This document shows, in pieces, positions 52,259 to 60,176 of a stretch of 64,000 nucleotides of DNA. The stretch covers positions 1-64,000 of the forward strand of contig NZ_JAMYJR010000006.1 in NCBI RefSeq assembly GCF_024137025.1, written 5' to 3'. The DNA comes from Paractinoplanes aksuensis. Its GTDB lineage: Bacteria; Actinomycetota; Actinomycetes; Mycobacteriales; Micromonosporaceae. The translations under genes were made by a program, and so were the position numbers. Numbering within the stretch: the first letter of the stretch is position 1; the number at the start of each line of letters is the position of its first letter. Below the pieces are notes generated by a model. That model worked only from the letters and a program-made list of their open reading frames with translations, searched no databases and was not told the origin of the DNA.

Positions 52259-54139
52259 ATGCGAAACCTCGGCATCCTCGCCCACGTCGACGCGGGCAAG
52301 ACCACCCTCACCGAACGCATCCTGTTCCTGACCGGCGCCACCTACAAACGCGGCGACGTGCAGGACGGCAACACCGTCACCGACTTCGATCCCCAGGAGC
52401 GCGAGCGTGGCATCACCATCTTCGCGGCCGCCGTCAGTTGCGACTGGAACGGTCACCGGCTCAACCTGATCGACACCCCGGGGCACGTCGACTTCACCGA
52501 TGAGGTCGAGCGGTCCCTGCGCGTGCTGGACGGCGCGGTGGTCGTGCTCGACGGGGTGGCCGGGGTCGAACCGCAGAGCGAGGCCGTCTGGCGTCAGGCC
52601 GACCGGTACGGCGTGCCCCGGATCGTCTTCGTCAACAAGCTCGACCGGCCGGGGGCCGACCTCGACGCGGCCGTGCGCTCGCTGCGGGAGCGGCTCGGCG
52701 TCACCCCGCTCGTGGCCCAATCGCCTATCGATGGGGGCGTCGTCGACCTGGTCGGCCGGCGCACGCTCACGTGGCCCGACGGCGTGCTCCACGTGGCGCC
52801 CGGCGGCGATCCGATTGCCCGGCAACGGCTGGAGGAGGCCGTGGCCGAGCTGCACCCGGCCGCTCTCGAAGAGCTGGGCGCGATGTCGGACGAGACCCTG
52901 CGGACGGCCATGCGGGAACTGACGATCCAGAACAAGGCGGTGGTCGTGCTGTGCGGATCGGCCTATCGCGCAGTCGGCGTCGAACCACTGCTGGACGCGG
53001 TAATCGATTATCTGCCATCGCCTGTCGATCGCGGGGAGGCGCCGCTGGCCGCTCTTGTGTTCAAGGTGCAGACCGGTCGCCAGGGCCGGATGACGTTCGT
53101 CCGCGTCTACGACGGCACGCTGGCCAAGGGGGCCACGGTGTGGGACGCGGTCGAGGGCCGCGCCGAGCGGGTCGGGCGCATCCTGCGGGTGCAGGCCGAC
53201 CGGCACACCGACGTCGACCGGGCCACCGCGGGCGACATCGTGGCTCTGGCCGGGCTCAAGGCGGCCCGGCCCGGCACCACGCTGTCGACGCGCGAGCATC
53301 CGGTCGTGCTCGAAGCTCCGGTGACGGCCGAGCCGCTCGTCTCGGTCGCGCTCGAGGGCCGGACCCGGGCCGACGCCCACCGGCTGCCCGGTGTGCTGGC
53401 CGCGCTGGTCGAGGAGAACCCGTCGCTTTCCGTACGCACGGACAGCGAATCGGGCCAGACGCTGCTCAGCGGGATGGGGGAACTGCAGGTGGAGGTGGCA
53501 GTGACCAGGTTGCGCGAGTCCGGGGTGGCCGTCACGGCCGGCCGGCCCCGGGTGGCGTACCGGGAAACCGTGGTTCGCGGCGTGACCGCGCTGACCTACC
53601 GGCACGTCAAGCAGGACGGTGGGGCCGGCCAGTTCGCGCAGGTCGTGCTGGACGTGCAGCCGCTCGACGGCGTCGGCTTCGAGTTCGCGTCCACGGTGAC
53701 CGGCGGGCGCGTGCCGGCCGAGTACATCCGTGCGGTCGAGACGGGCTGCCGCGAGGCCCTGGCCCACGGTCCGCTGGCCGGTCACCCGGTCACCGGCCTG
53801 CGGGTCACCCTGACCGACGGCGCCACGCACGTGAAGGACTCGTCGGAGATGGCGTTCCGCGCGGCCGGCCGGTTCGGTCTGCGGGCGGCGCTCGAGGCGT
53901 GCGGGATGGCGGTGCTCGAACCGGTCGCGGACGTGACGGTCCACGCCCCGGCCGAGAGCCTGGGCGGGGTGCTCGGCGATCTGGCCGCCCGGCGCGGCCG
54001 GGTCACCGCGTCCAACGGCGAGTCGGTGACGGCGCTGGTGCCGTTGGCCGAGCTCTTCGGCTACGCGACCGACCTGCGCAGCCGTACGAGGGGCCGGGGC
54101 ACCTTCTCGACCCGCCCGGCCGGCTACCGCCCGGCCTGA
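52259..54139 (+). CDS. EF-G paralogue (translational GTPase)
   Basis: A 626-residue translational GTPase, shorter than housekeeping EF-G (about 700). The G domain shows AHVDAGKTTLTERI (P-loop), RERGITIFAA (switch I), DTPGHVDF and VNKLDR. Domain IV contains GGAGQFAQVVLDVQPL, and EYIRAVETGCREALAHGPL follows. The sequence is EF-G-like rather than TetM-like. It may be a specialised elongation or recycling factor or a ribosome-protection protein. ATG 52259 begins the conserved MRNLGILAHVDAGK; the frame is open upstream, but that part overlaps the leader peptide and is not conserved-looking. It stands alone, without rps or tuf genes nearby. Confidence 0.85.
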   Translation: MRNLGILAHVDAGKTTLTERILFLTGATYKRGDVQDGNTVTDFDPQERERGITIFAAAVSCDWNGHRLNLIDTPGHVDFTDEVERSLRVLDGAVVVLDGVAGVEPQSEAVWRQADRYGVPRIVFVNKLDRPGADLDAAVRSLRERLGVTPLVAQSPIDGGVVDLVGRRTLTWPDGVLHVAPGGDPIARQRLEEAVAELHPAALEELGAMSDETLRTAMRELTIQNKAVVVLCGSAYRAVGVEPLLDAVIDYLPSPVDRGEAPLAALVFKVQTGRQGRMTFVRVYDGTLAKGATVWDAVEGRAERVGRILRVQADRHTDVDRATAGDIVALAGLKAARPGTTLSTREHPVVLEAPVTAEPLVSVALEGRTRADAHRLPGVLAALVEENPSLSVRTDSESGQTLLSGMGELQVEVAVTRLRESGVAVTAGRPRVAYRETVVRGVTALTYRHVKQDGGAGQFAQVVLDVQPLDGVGFEFASTVTGGRVPAEYIRAVETGCREALAHGPLAGHPVTGLRVTLTDGATHVKDSSEMAFRAAGRFGLRAALEACGMAVLEPVADVTVHAPAESLGGVLGDLAARRGRVTASNGESVTALVPLAELFGYATDLRSRTRGRGTFSTRPAGYRPA

Positions 54140-54147
54140 CGCCCGAA

Positions 54148-54180
54148 GCCGGGGGCGTCCCGAAGAGGGGCGCCCCCGGC
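54148..54180 (+). terminator. Hairpin after the EF-G paralogue
   Basis: GCCGGGGGCG (54148-54157) and CGCCCCCGGC (54171-54180) are exact complements around a 13-base loop. The hairpin starts nine bases after the stop. Confidence 0.7.
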
Positions 54181-54236
54181 GGCATCGACGCGATACGATG
54201 CCGCCCGATTTCGAGTGACGGGGGAGAGCCGTGGAG

Positions 54237-54815
54237 ATGCCGCGGACGGTACGCAACAGTTCCTGGGCCTTCGCGGCGGCGGCCGGCATAGCCGCCGCGT
54301 CCGCGTTGGTGGTCGTGCTCGGGCAGGCCCACCACGGCCCCGCCCTCGATCGTTACCTCGACTTCAACGCCGGCGACCTGGCCGCCGAGCAGTTCGCCAC
54401 CGACGTCGGTGAGATCCTGACCGTCACGCTGATTCTGGCGCTGGTCACGGTGGTGGCCGGCGGCGTGCTGGCCTTCGTCGTGCGCCGGCCGGTGGCCTGG
54501 GCCCGGACCATCGCCTGGTCCACGGCGCTGGTCCTCGCCCTGCTCGTGGGCACCGCCCTGCTGGCCGGCGTCGACCCGGTCGGCGCGACGCCTGGGCCGG
54601 ACGCCGAGCCCGCGGCCCGCCTCACCTACGACCTCGTGCCCGGCTGGTACCCCAGCGTCAACGCGGTCGTCGGCCTCGGACTGCTGATCGCCCTCGGCGC
54701 CGCCGGTTTCTTCGTGCTGCGATCGTCGGCCGCCGACTTCTATCGCGCGGCCAGCAAGGTCGAGGACCCCCGCTGGTCCTCCTTCGTCGCCGAGCGCCTG
54801 GACCCGGACAAGTGA
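54237..54815 (+). CDS. Four-helix membrane protein, unknown
   Basis: A 192-residue membrane protein with helices WAFAAAAGIAAASALVVVLG, LTVTLILALVTVVAGGVLAF, WSTALVLALLVGTALLAGV and VVGLGLLIALGAAGFFVL. A soluble loop (LDRYLDFNAGDLAAEQFATD) follows helix 1, and a charged C-terminus ends AERLDPDK. I do not recognise the family. ATG 54237 is better spaced from GGGGAGAG than the in-frame GTG at 54231. The gene stops six bases before the convergent GAPDH gene. Confidence 0.7.
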   Translation: MPRTVRNSSWAFAAAAGIAAASALVVVLGQAHHGPALDRYLDFNAGDLAAEQFATDVGEILTVTLILALVTVVAGGVLAFVVRRPVAWARTIAWSTALVLALLVGTALLAGVDPVGATPGPDAEPAARLTYDLVPGWYPSVNAVVGLGLLIALGAAGFFVLRSSAADFYRAASKVEDPRWSSFVAERLDPDK

Positions 54816-54821
54816 GGAAGA

Positions 54822-55817
54822 TCAGGCGGCGAGCAGTTCCAGCGTGTCGATGACCCGGTTGCTGAAACCCCACTCGTTGTCGTACCAGGCGACCACCTTG
54901 ACGTGCTTGCCGTCGACGCGGGTCAGGGCCGAGTCGAAGATGGACGAGGCCGGGTTGCCGACGATGTCCGACGAGACCAGGGCGTCCTCGGAGTATTCGA
55001 GGACGCCGGCCAGCGGGCCCTCGGCCGCCGCGCGGTAGGCGGCCAGGATCTCGTCCCGGGTGACCTCGCGGATGACGGTCGTGTTCAGCTCGACGATCGA
55101 ACCGACCGGCACCGGCACCCGGATCGAGTCGCCGGACAGCTTGCCCGCCAGCCGGGGGAGGACCAGGCCGATGGCCTTGGCCGCGCCGGTGGTGGTCGGC
55201 ACGATGTTGACCGCGGCGGCCCGGGCCCGGCGCGGGTCGCGGTGCGGGCCGTCCTGCAGGTTCTGCTCCTGCGTGTAGGCGTGGACAGTGGTCATGAAGC
55301 CGTGCTCGATGCCGGCCAGGTCGTCCAGCACCGAGGCCAGCGGGGCCAGCGCGTTGGTCGTGCACGAGGCGTTGGACACGATGGTGTGCACCGCGGGGTC
55401 GTACGCGGAATTGTTGATGCCGGGGGCCAGCGTCACGTCGGCGCCGTCCGAGGGGGCGCCGACGAGCACCTTGCGCGCTCCGGCGTCCAGGTGGGCCCGG
55501 GCCTTCGACGCGGCGGCCAGCCGACCGGTGGCCTCGAGGACGACGTCGACCTCCAGCTCCTTCCACGGGAGCCGGGCCGGGTCGGGTTCGGACAGGACGG
55601 CGATGCGGCGGCCGTCGACGACCAGGGTGGAGCCGTCGACGGTCACCGGGCGGCCGAGCCGGCCCGCGGTGGTGTCGAAGGCGAGCAGACGGGCCAGGGC
55701 GGCCGGCTCGGTGAGATCGTTGACGGCGACGACCTCGAGCTTGCTGTCCCGCTCGAGCAACGCCCGCAGCACGTTGCGTCCGATGCGGCCGAATCCGTTG
55801 ATGGCGATGCGAGTCAT
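54822..55817 (-). CDS. gap: Glyceraldehyde-3-phosphate dehydrogenase, type I
   Basis: A 331-residue NAD-dependent GAPDH that oxidises glyceraldehyde 3-phosphate to 1,3-bisphosphoglycerate in glycolysis. It has the Rossmann motif INGFGRIGRNVLRALLE, Asp34 (VNDLTEP) that favours NAD, the catalytic SNASCTTN (Cys152), TTVHAYTQEQNLQDGPHRD, and the C-terminal WYDNEWGFSNRV. It is not linked to pgk and tpi, so it is probably a second gap copy. Start ATG 55817. Confidence 0.95.
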   Translation of the reverse strand: MTRIAINGFGRIGRNVLRALLERDSKLEVVAVNDLTEPAALARLLAFDTTAGRLGRPVTVDGSTLVVDGRRIAVLSEPDPARLPWKELEVDVVLEATGRLAAASKARAHLDAGARKVLVGAPSDGADVTLAPGINNSAYDPAVHTIVSNASCTTNALAPLASVLDDLAGIEHGFMTTVHAYTQEQNLQDGPHRDPRRARAAAVNIVPTTTGAAKAIGLVLPRLAGKLSGDSIRVPVPVGSIVELNTTVIREVTRDEILAAYRAAAEGPLAGVLEYSEDALVSSDIVGNPASSIFDSALTRVDGKHVKVVAWYDNEWGFSNRVIDTLELLAA

Positions 55818-55880
55818 GCGTCAAGCTTGGCCGGGTCGCCACGAGGTAGACAGTGGCGGGCGCGCCACCGTTCGCAAGGA

Positions 55881-56834
55881 TCAAGCCACGAACGTCCGCC
55901 GGTACTGGCTGGGTGTGGTGCCGAGGATCCGCTGGAAGTGCATCCGCAGGTTCGAGCCCGTGCCCAGCCCCACCCGCACCGCGATCTGCTCGATCGAGAG
56001 CTGCGAGAGCTCCAGCAGTTCGCGGGCCAGGTCGATGCGGGCCCGCATGACCCACTGCATCGGCGTGTACCCGGTGTCGTCGGCGAAATGCCGCGAGAAA
56101 GTACGGGGTGAGACGGCCGCGTTCTGCGCGAGCGCGGCCAGGGTCAGCGGCTGGTCGAGCCGTTGCCGCGCCCAGTCCCGGGTCGCCGCGAAGCGTTCAC
56201 CGAGCGGTTCGGGGACGCTGTGCGGCACGTACTGGGCCTGGCCGCCGCTGCGGTGGGGCGCCGCCACCAGCCGTCGCGCCGCGTGGTTGGAGGCGCCCAC
56301 CCCGATGTCGCCGCGCAGGATGTGCAGGCACAGGTCGATCCCCGAGGCGGCCCCGGCCGACGTGAGCACGCTGCCCTCGTCGACGAAGAGCACGTTCTCG
56401 TCGACCAGCACCCGCGGGTGTTTGCCGGCTAGTTGCCGGGTGTAGTGCCAGTGCGTCGTGGCCCGTTTGCCGTCGAGCAGCCCGGTCGCGGCCAGCGCGA
56501 ACGCCCCGGTCGAGATGGCCGCCAGCCGCGCCCCCCGCTCGTGGGCGGTGAGCAGGGCGCCGACCACGGCCGCGGGCGGATCCTCGCGGTCCGGGAACCG
56601 GTAGCCGGGCAGGAACACGATGTCGGCCCACGCGAGGGCGTCGAGCCCGTCGGCCACGTGGTAGGACAACCCGTCACCACCCGTGACGAGACCCGGCGCG
56701 GCGCCGCACACCCTCACCTCGTACGGCATGCTGGCCCTGGTCGTGAAGACCTGAGCCGGGATGCCGACGTCGAGCGGTTTGGCGCCTTCCAGCACGAGGA
56801 CGGCGACGCGGTGGAGTCGTGGGAGCAGCGTCAC
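55881..56834 (-). CDS. GlxA-type AraC regulator with DJ-1/PfpI domain
   Basis: A 317-residue regulator of the GATase1-like AraC group. Residues 10-185 form the DJ-1/PfpI fold (VAVLVLEGAKPLDVGIPAQV, IVFLPGYRF, AAISTGAFALAATGLLDGKR) with Ser-Thr where active DJ-1 proteases have Cys, so it is a ligand-binding rather than enzymatic domain. The C-terminal AraC domain has both helix-turn-helix units, with LTLAALAQNAAVSPRTFSRH and IEQIAVRVGLGTGSNLRMHF. The start is GTG 56834. It is divergent from the redoxin gene with 47 bases between starts and may regulate it. Confidence 0.9.
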   Translation of the reverse strand: MTLLPRLHRVAVLVLEGAKPLDVGIPAQVFTTRASMPYEVRVCGAAPGLVTGGDGLSYHVADGLDALAWADIVFLPGYRFPDREDPPAAVVGALLTAHERGARLAAISTGAFALAATGLLDGKRATTHWHYTRQLAGKHPRVLVDENVLFVDEGSVLTSAGAASGIDLCLHILRGDIGVGASNHAARRLVAAPHRSGGQAQYVPHSVPEPLGERFAATRDWARQRLDQPLTLAALAQNAAVSPRTFSRHFADDTGYTPMQWVMRARIDLARELLELSQLSIEQIAVRVGLGTGSNLRMHFQRILGTTPSQYRRTFVA

Positions 56835-56881
56835 TCGATTGACGATAGAGCCGAGGGCCTCCGGGCTGGCACGGTGTCTGT

Positions 56882-57814
56882 ATGAGAACGCCCTCGCTAC
56901 CGCAGGCCGAGTGGCTCAACTCGTTCCCACTCGGCCCGGACGACCTGCACGGGCACGTCGTCCTCTACGACTTCTGGACGCTCACCTGCATCAACTGGCT
57001 GCGCACCGTGCCCTACCGCCGCGCGTGGTGGGACGCGTACCGCCAGGACGGGTTGATCGTCATCGGGGTGCACACACCCGAGTTCGGGTTCGAGCACAGT
57101 CCCGATCTGGTCCGCCGCGCCGTGGAGGAGCGCGGCATCGACTATCCGGTCGTCCTCGACAGCGACTACGCCGTGTGGAAGGCCTTCGACAACCACTACT
57201 GGCCCGCGCTCTACCTGGCCGACGGCGACGGGGTGATCCGCGATCACCACTTCGGCGAGGGCGAGTACGAGCGGTCGGAACGGTCGATCCAGCGGCTGCT
57301 CGGCATCAGCCGCCCGCTGTCGCGGGTGGAACCGGCCGGCGTCGAGGTCGAGGCCGACTGGACCCACCTGCGAACCCCCGAAACCTATCTTGGGTACGCC
57401 CGGGGCGAGCACTTCGCATCGGCCGGCGAGGCCGAGTTCGGTCGCCGGCACCCGTACTCGTACTCGAACTACCTGCACTTCAACCATTGGGCGCTGGACG
57501 GCGAGTGGACCGTGGGCAGCGAGCACGTCACGTCGGCCGAGCCCGACGGTGGGGTGGCGTTCCGCTTCCAGGCCCGCGACGCCAACCTGGTGCTCGACCG
57601 GGCCGGCGGCGAGCCGATCCCGTTCCGCGTCACCCTCGACGGCGAGGCCCCGGGGGACGCGGCCGGCCTCGACATCGGCGCCGACGGCAGCGGCCTGCTC
57701 GACGAGGGCCGCATGTATCAGCTGATCCGTCAGCCGGGCCCGATCGGCGAGAAGTTCCTCGAGATCACGTTCGCCGCCCCCGGCGTACGGGCCTACGTGT
57801 TCACGTTCGGATAG
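56882..57814 (+). CDS. DipZ-type thioredoxin-like protein lacking the second active-site Cys
   Basis: A 310-residue protein with a TlpA/DipZ-like thioredoxin domain (residues 1-150) and a C-terminal beta-rich domain (about 165-310; WTVGSEHVTSAEPDGGVAFR, CBM-like fold of DipZ proteins). The active site reads TLTCINW: Cys36 is present, but the usual second Cys (position 39) is Trp. It is therefore unlikely to be a standard disulphide oxidoreductase; a one-Cys peroxidatic or sulphenic chemistry is possible. There is no signal peptide, so it appears cytoplasmic. ATG 56882. The 3' end overlaps a remnant gene on the other strand. Confidence 0.82.
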   Translation: MRTPSLPQAEWLNSFPLGPDDLHGHVVLYDFWTLTCINWLRTVPYRRAWWDAYRQDGLIVIGVHTPEFGFEHSPDLVRRAVEERGIDYPVVLDSDYAVWKAFDNHYWPALYLADGDGVIRDHHFGEGEYERSERSIQRLLGISRPLSRVEPAGVEVEADWTHLRTPETYLGYARGEHFASAGEAEFGRRHPYSYSNYLHFNHWALDGEWTVGSEHVTSAEPDGGVAFRFQARDANLVLDRAGGEPIPFRVTLDGEAPGDAAGLDIGADGSGLLDEGRMYQLIRQPGPIGEKFLEITFAAPGVRAYVFTFG

Positions 57815-57925
57815 GGGTCAGGGCCGGCACCTGCCGCAGGCGGGCCGCGAGCACGCCGCTGACGACGACGAAGGCCGACGCCAGCAGCACCACCGCGGGC
57901 CACCCGCCCCGCGACCAGGCGGTGC
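57801..57925 (-). pseudogene. Remnant: C-terminal end of an MFS-type transporter
   Basis: In the minus frame ending at 57801, SRGGWPAVVLLASAFVVVSG is a clean last membrane helix, followed by a basic tail VLAARLRQVPALTPIRT. Upstream (above about 57925) the frame degenerates into Arg/Pro/Gly. I read this as the 3' end of a deleted transporter gene; the MFS label is inferred from helix and tail style. Confidence 0.4.
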
Positions 57926-58027
57926 GCGGCCCGGGTCGTGGGCCTGACCTGGCGCGACGACCGCGCGCTGACCCCGGCCGCCGAGCGCTTCCGGACCCTG
58001 GTCGAGGGATCGGGCGAGTACGACTGA
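57915..58027 (+). pseudogene. Remnant: C-terminal end of a LysR regulator
   Basis: The plus frame RVVGLTWRDDRALTPAAERF ends at TGA 58025-58027. It matches the usual LysR C-terminus (GLxWRxDRxLSPAAxxFxxxL). Nothing upstream continues it. With the transporter remnant on its left it looks like the outer ends of a divergent pair whose middle was deleted. Confidence 0.45.
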
Positions 58028-58040
58028 GACCTGGGGGTAC
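58016..58040 (+). promoter_or_regulatory. SigB-type promoter of the SDR gene
   Basis: GAGT (58016-58019), a 15-base spacer and GGGTAC (58035-58040) match GNNT-N14-16-GGGTAC/T. The start codon follows 38 bases later. It is the second such site in the window, after the one at 29600. Confidence 0.45.
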
Positions 58041-58078
58041 CTGCACTCGCGGAACATCGTGAAGTGAGGGAGCGGGTT

Positions 58079-59080
58079 GTGACAGAGCGTCGAGTCGCCG
58101 TGGTCACCGGCGGCACTGCCGGGGTGGGCCGTGCGGTCGTACGGGAGCTGGCCGGGAACGGCTGGGACGTGGCGGTGCTGGCCCGGGGCAAGGCCGGGCT
58201 GGAGGGCGCCACCGACGACGCGTCGGCCCTCGGCGCGCGAGCGCTGGGCATCGAGACCGACGTGTCGGACTCCGGCCAGGTCCGGTCGGCCGCGGCGCGG
58301 GTCGAGGAAGAGCTGGGGCCGATCGAGCTCTGGGTGAACGACGCCTTCGCGGGCGACCTGCGGTACTTCTGGGACATCCCGGAGGACGAATTCCGCAAGA
58401 TCACCGACGTCACCTACCTCGGCCAGGTGCACGGCACGCGGGTCGCGCTGGAGTACATGCGACCCCGCGACCGCGGCGTGATCGTGCAGATCGGCAGCGC
58501 GCTGGCCTTCCGGGGCATCCCGCTGCAGTCGGCCTACTGCGGCGCCAAGCACGCGATCAAGGGCTTCACCGACAGCGTGATCACCGAGCTCAAGCACACC
58601 GGCAGCGCCGTGCGGGTCAGCCAGGTGCAGCTGCCGGGGGTCAACACGGCCCAGTTCGACTGGAACGCGACCGACTTCGAGGACCACCCGCAGCCGGTCG
58701 AGCCCATCTTCCAGCCCGAGGTCGCGGCCCGGGCCGTCCGGTTCCTGGCCGAGAACCCGCGCCGCAACCTCTGGGTCGGATTCTCGACCGCCTACACGAT
58801 CCTGGGCAGCCGGCTGGCGCCCTCGTTCATGGACTGGTACCTCGCCCGGACCGTCGTCGACGGCCAGCTCTCCGAGGACGGCGGTCCCCGCTACGGCAGC
58901 AACGTGTTCGAGCCCCAGGACGACGACGTCGACCACGGCGCCCACGGCATGTTCGACGACAAGGCCAAGAACCGGGACGCTTGGTCGTGGGCCTCGATGC
59001 ACCGCGTGGCCCTGGCCGGCGCGGCCGCCGTGGTGCTCGCGGCCGCCGTCGTCATCCCCAGGGCAGGGCGGCGCGGGTAG
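58079..59080 (+). CDS. Short-chain dehydrogenase with C-terminal membrane helix
   Basis: A 333-residue SDR. The cofactor motif is VVTGGTAGVGRAVVRELA (TGxxxGxG), and the active site has QIGSALAFRGIPLQSAYCGAKHA (Ser, Tyr and Lys in the YxxxK pattern). It is longer than classical SDRs (about 250) because of a C-terminal extension ending in a hydrophobic segment [18 protein letters not shown], which may anchor it to the membrane. The substrate is unknown. GTG 58079 is preferred because AGGGAG lies six bases upstream; GTG 58064 is also in frame. The 3' end overlaps the aldo/keto reductase gene by 29 bases. Confidence 0.88.
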   Translation: MTERRVAVVTGGTAGVGRAVVRELAGNGWDVAVLARGKAGLEGATDDASALGARALGIETDVSDSGQVRSAAARVEEELGPIELWVNDAFAGDLRYFWDIPEDEFRKITDVTYLGQVHGTRVALEYMRPRDRGVIVQIGSALAFRGIPLQSAYCGAKHAIKGFTDSVITELKHTGSAVRVSQVQLPGVNTAQFDWNATDFEDHPQPVEPIFQPEVAARAVRFLAENPRRNLWVGFSTAYTILGSRLAPSFMDWYLARTVVDGQLSEDGGPRYGSNVFEPQDDDVDHGAHGMFDDKAKNRDAWSWASMHRVALAGAAAVVLAAAVVIPRAGRRG

Positions 59081-59933
59081 CCCAGTAGAGCTCGGCCGGC
59101 TCGGCCTCGACCGGCGCGATGGCCGCGGGGTCGAGCCCGGCCGCCCGCAGGTTCGAGGTGAGCTGGGCCGCCGTGGCCGCGCCGGAGAGCACCACCGTCG
59201 CCCACGGCTGGTTCAGCGCGGCGGCCAGAGCCTCGGCGTCGCGCCCGGCCAGGCGGCCGTTGGCCATGGCCTCCTTGACGATGACGGCCCGCCCCGCGGC
59301 GTGGGCCTCGGCCAGGGCCGGCCCCGCGCTCGGTTCGAGCAGGTTCCAGGTGGCCTGCACGCTGCGGAACAGCGGCTCGCCGTCGACCTCGACCCCCAGC
59401 GCGGCCCGGATCGCCTCGGCCTGTCGCGGCCCGCTCGTCGACAGCCCGACCAGCGCGCCCTGCTGGGCCAGGCGCCGGTGCAGGGTCGTGTCGGTCAGCG
59501 CCGGGCTGTCCGGCGTGACGGAGTGGATCTGGTAGAGCCCGAGCCGGTCGCCGAGCAGCGCCCGGGTCTCACCCACCTGCCGGTCGAACGTACTCACGCT
59601 GTGGTCCTTGACCTCGTGCGCCTCGGCCTCGATCTGCCAGTTCGCGGTGTAGGTGTAACCCCACTTGCTGCCGACCAGCGCATCGTCGTGCCCCGGCAGC
59701 CACGAAGCCAGAAATTCCTCCGACCGGCCGTACGACCGGGCCACGTCGAAATACCGCACGCCGGCCGCATAGGCCTGATCGAGCAGCTCGTGCGCCCGCC
59801 CCCGCATGGCCTCGACACTGCGGTCGCCCGGCAGGTCAGCCTCACGCCCGAGATTGATGTACGCCGGCCGCCCCACCGCGGCCAGCCCCAGCCCGATCCG
59901 CGCCACCCCGGTCAACCCGTCGAAAAGATCCAT
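59052..59933 (-). CDS. Aldo/keto reductase
   Basis: A 293-residue NADPH-dependent aldo/keto reductase. Family features are the barrel strand GVRYFDVARSYGRSEEFLAS (Asp and catalytic Tyr), the active-site Lys in VGSKWGYTY, the dyad His in YQIHSVTPDS, and the cofactor-binding C-terminus. It reduces carbonyl compounds; the physiological substrate is not evident. Start ATG 59933, with no strong Shine-Dalgarno sequence. It converges on the SDR gene. Confidence 0.9.
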   Translation of the reverse strand: MDLFDGLTGVARIGLGLAAVGRPAYINLGREADLPGDRSVEAMRGRAHELLDQAYAAGVRYFDVARSYGRSEEFLASWLPGHDDALVGSKWGYTYTANWQIEAEAHEVKDHSVSTFDRQVGETRALLGDRLGLYQIHSVTPDSPALTDTTLHRRLAQQGALVGLSTSGPRQAEAIRAALGVEVDGEPLFRSVQATWNLLEPSAGPALAEAHAAGRAVIVKEAMANGRLAGRDAEALAAALNQPWATVVLSGAATAAQLTSNLRAAGLDPAAIAPVEAEPAELYWATRAALPWG

Positions 59934-60098
59934 ACGTCAGGGTAGGCGCCGGAGAGGCCGAGATGGCGGTCCAGGTCTCTCCGGCATGAAAGCTCACGCC
60001 CCGTCCCGCCGAACCGGCGGGGCGGGGCGCGGGCCTGTGGGGAGGGTTCGTTCCCGACTTCGATGCTGCTCGGGGCCGATGGCGGTAGCCCTCCGGGC

Positions 60099-60117
60099 AT
60101 ATGACGGTTGCGTGACG
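60099..60117 (+). promoter_or_regulatory. Direct-repeat operator ATGAC-N6-GTGAC before the response regulator gene
   Basis: ATGAC (60101-60105) and GTGAC (60112-60116) are spaced 11 bp apart, one helical turn, as expected for OmpR-family dimers. The layout matches the AfsQ1 consensus GTnAC-n6-GTnAC with a changed first base. A near-identical element lies at 62828-62846. The -10-like CATCAT (60165-60170) is six bases before the start. Confidence 0.6.
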
Positions 60118-60176
60118 AAACCGGGGATTCGCCGCTGAACCGTGTCGGAGCGTGCCCGGCGCGGCATCATGCGGTT

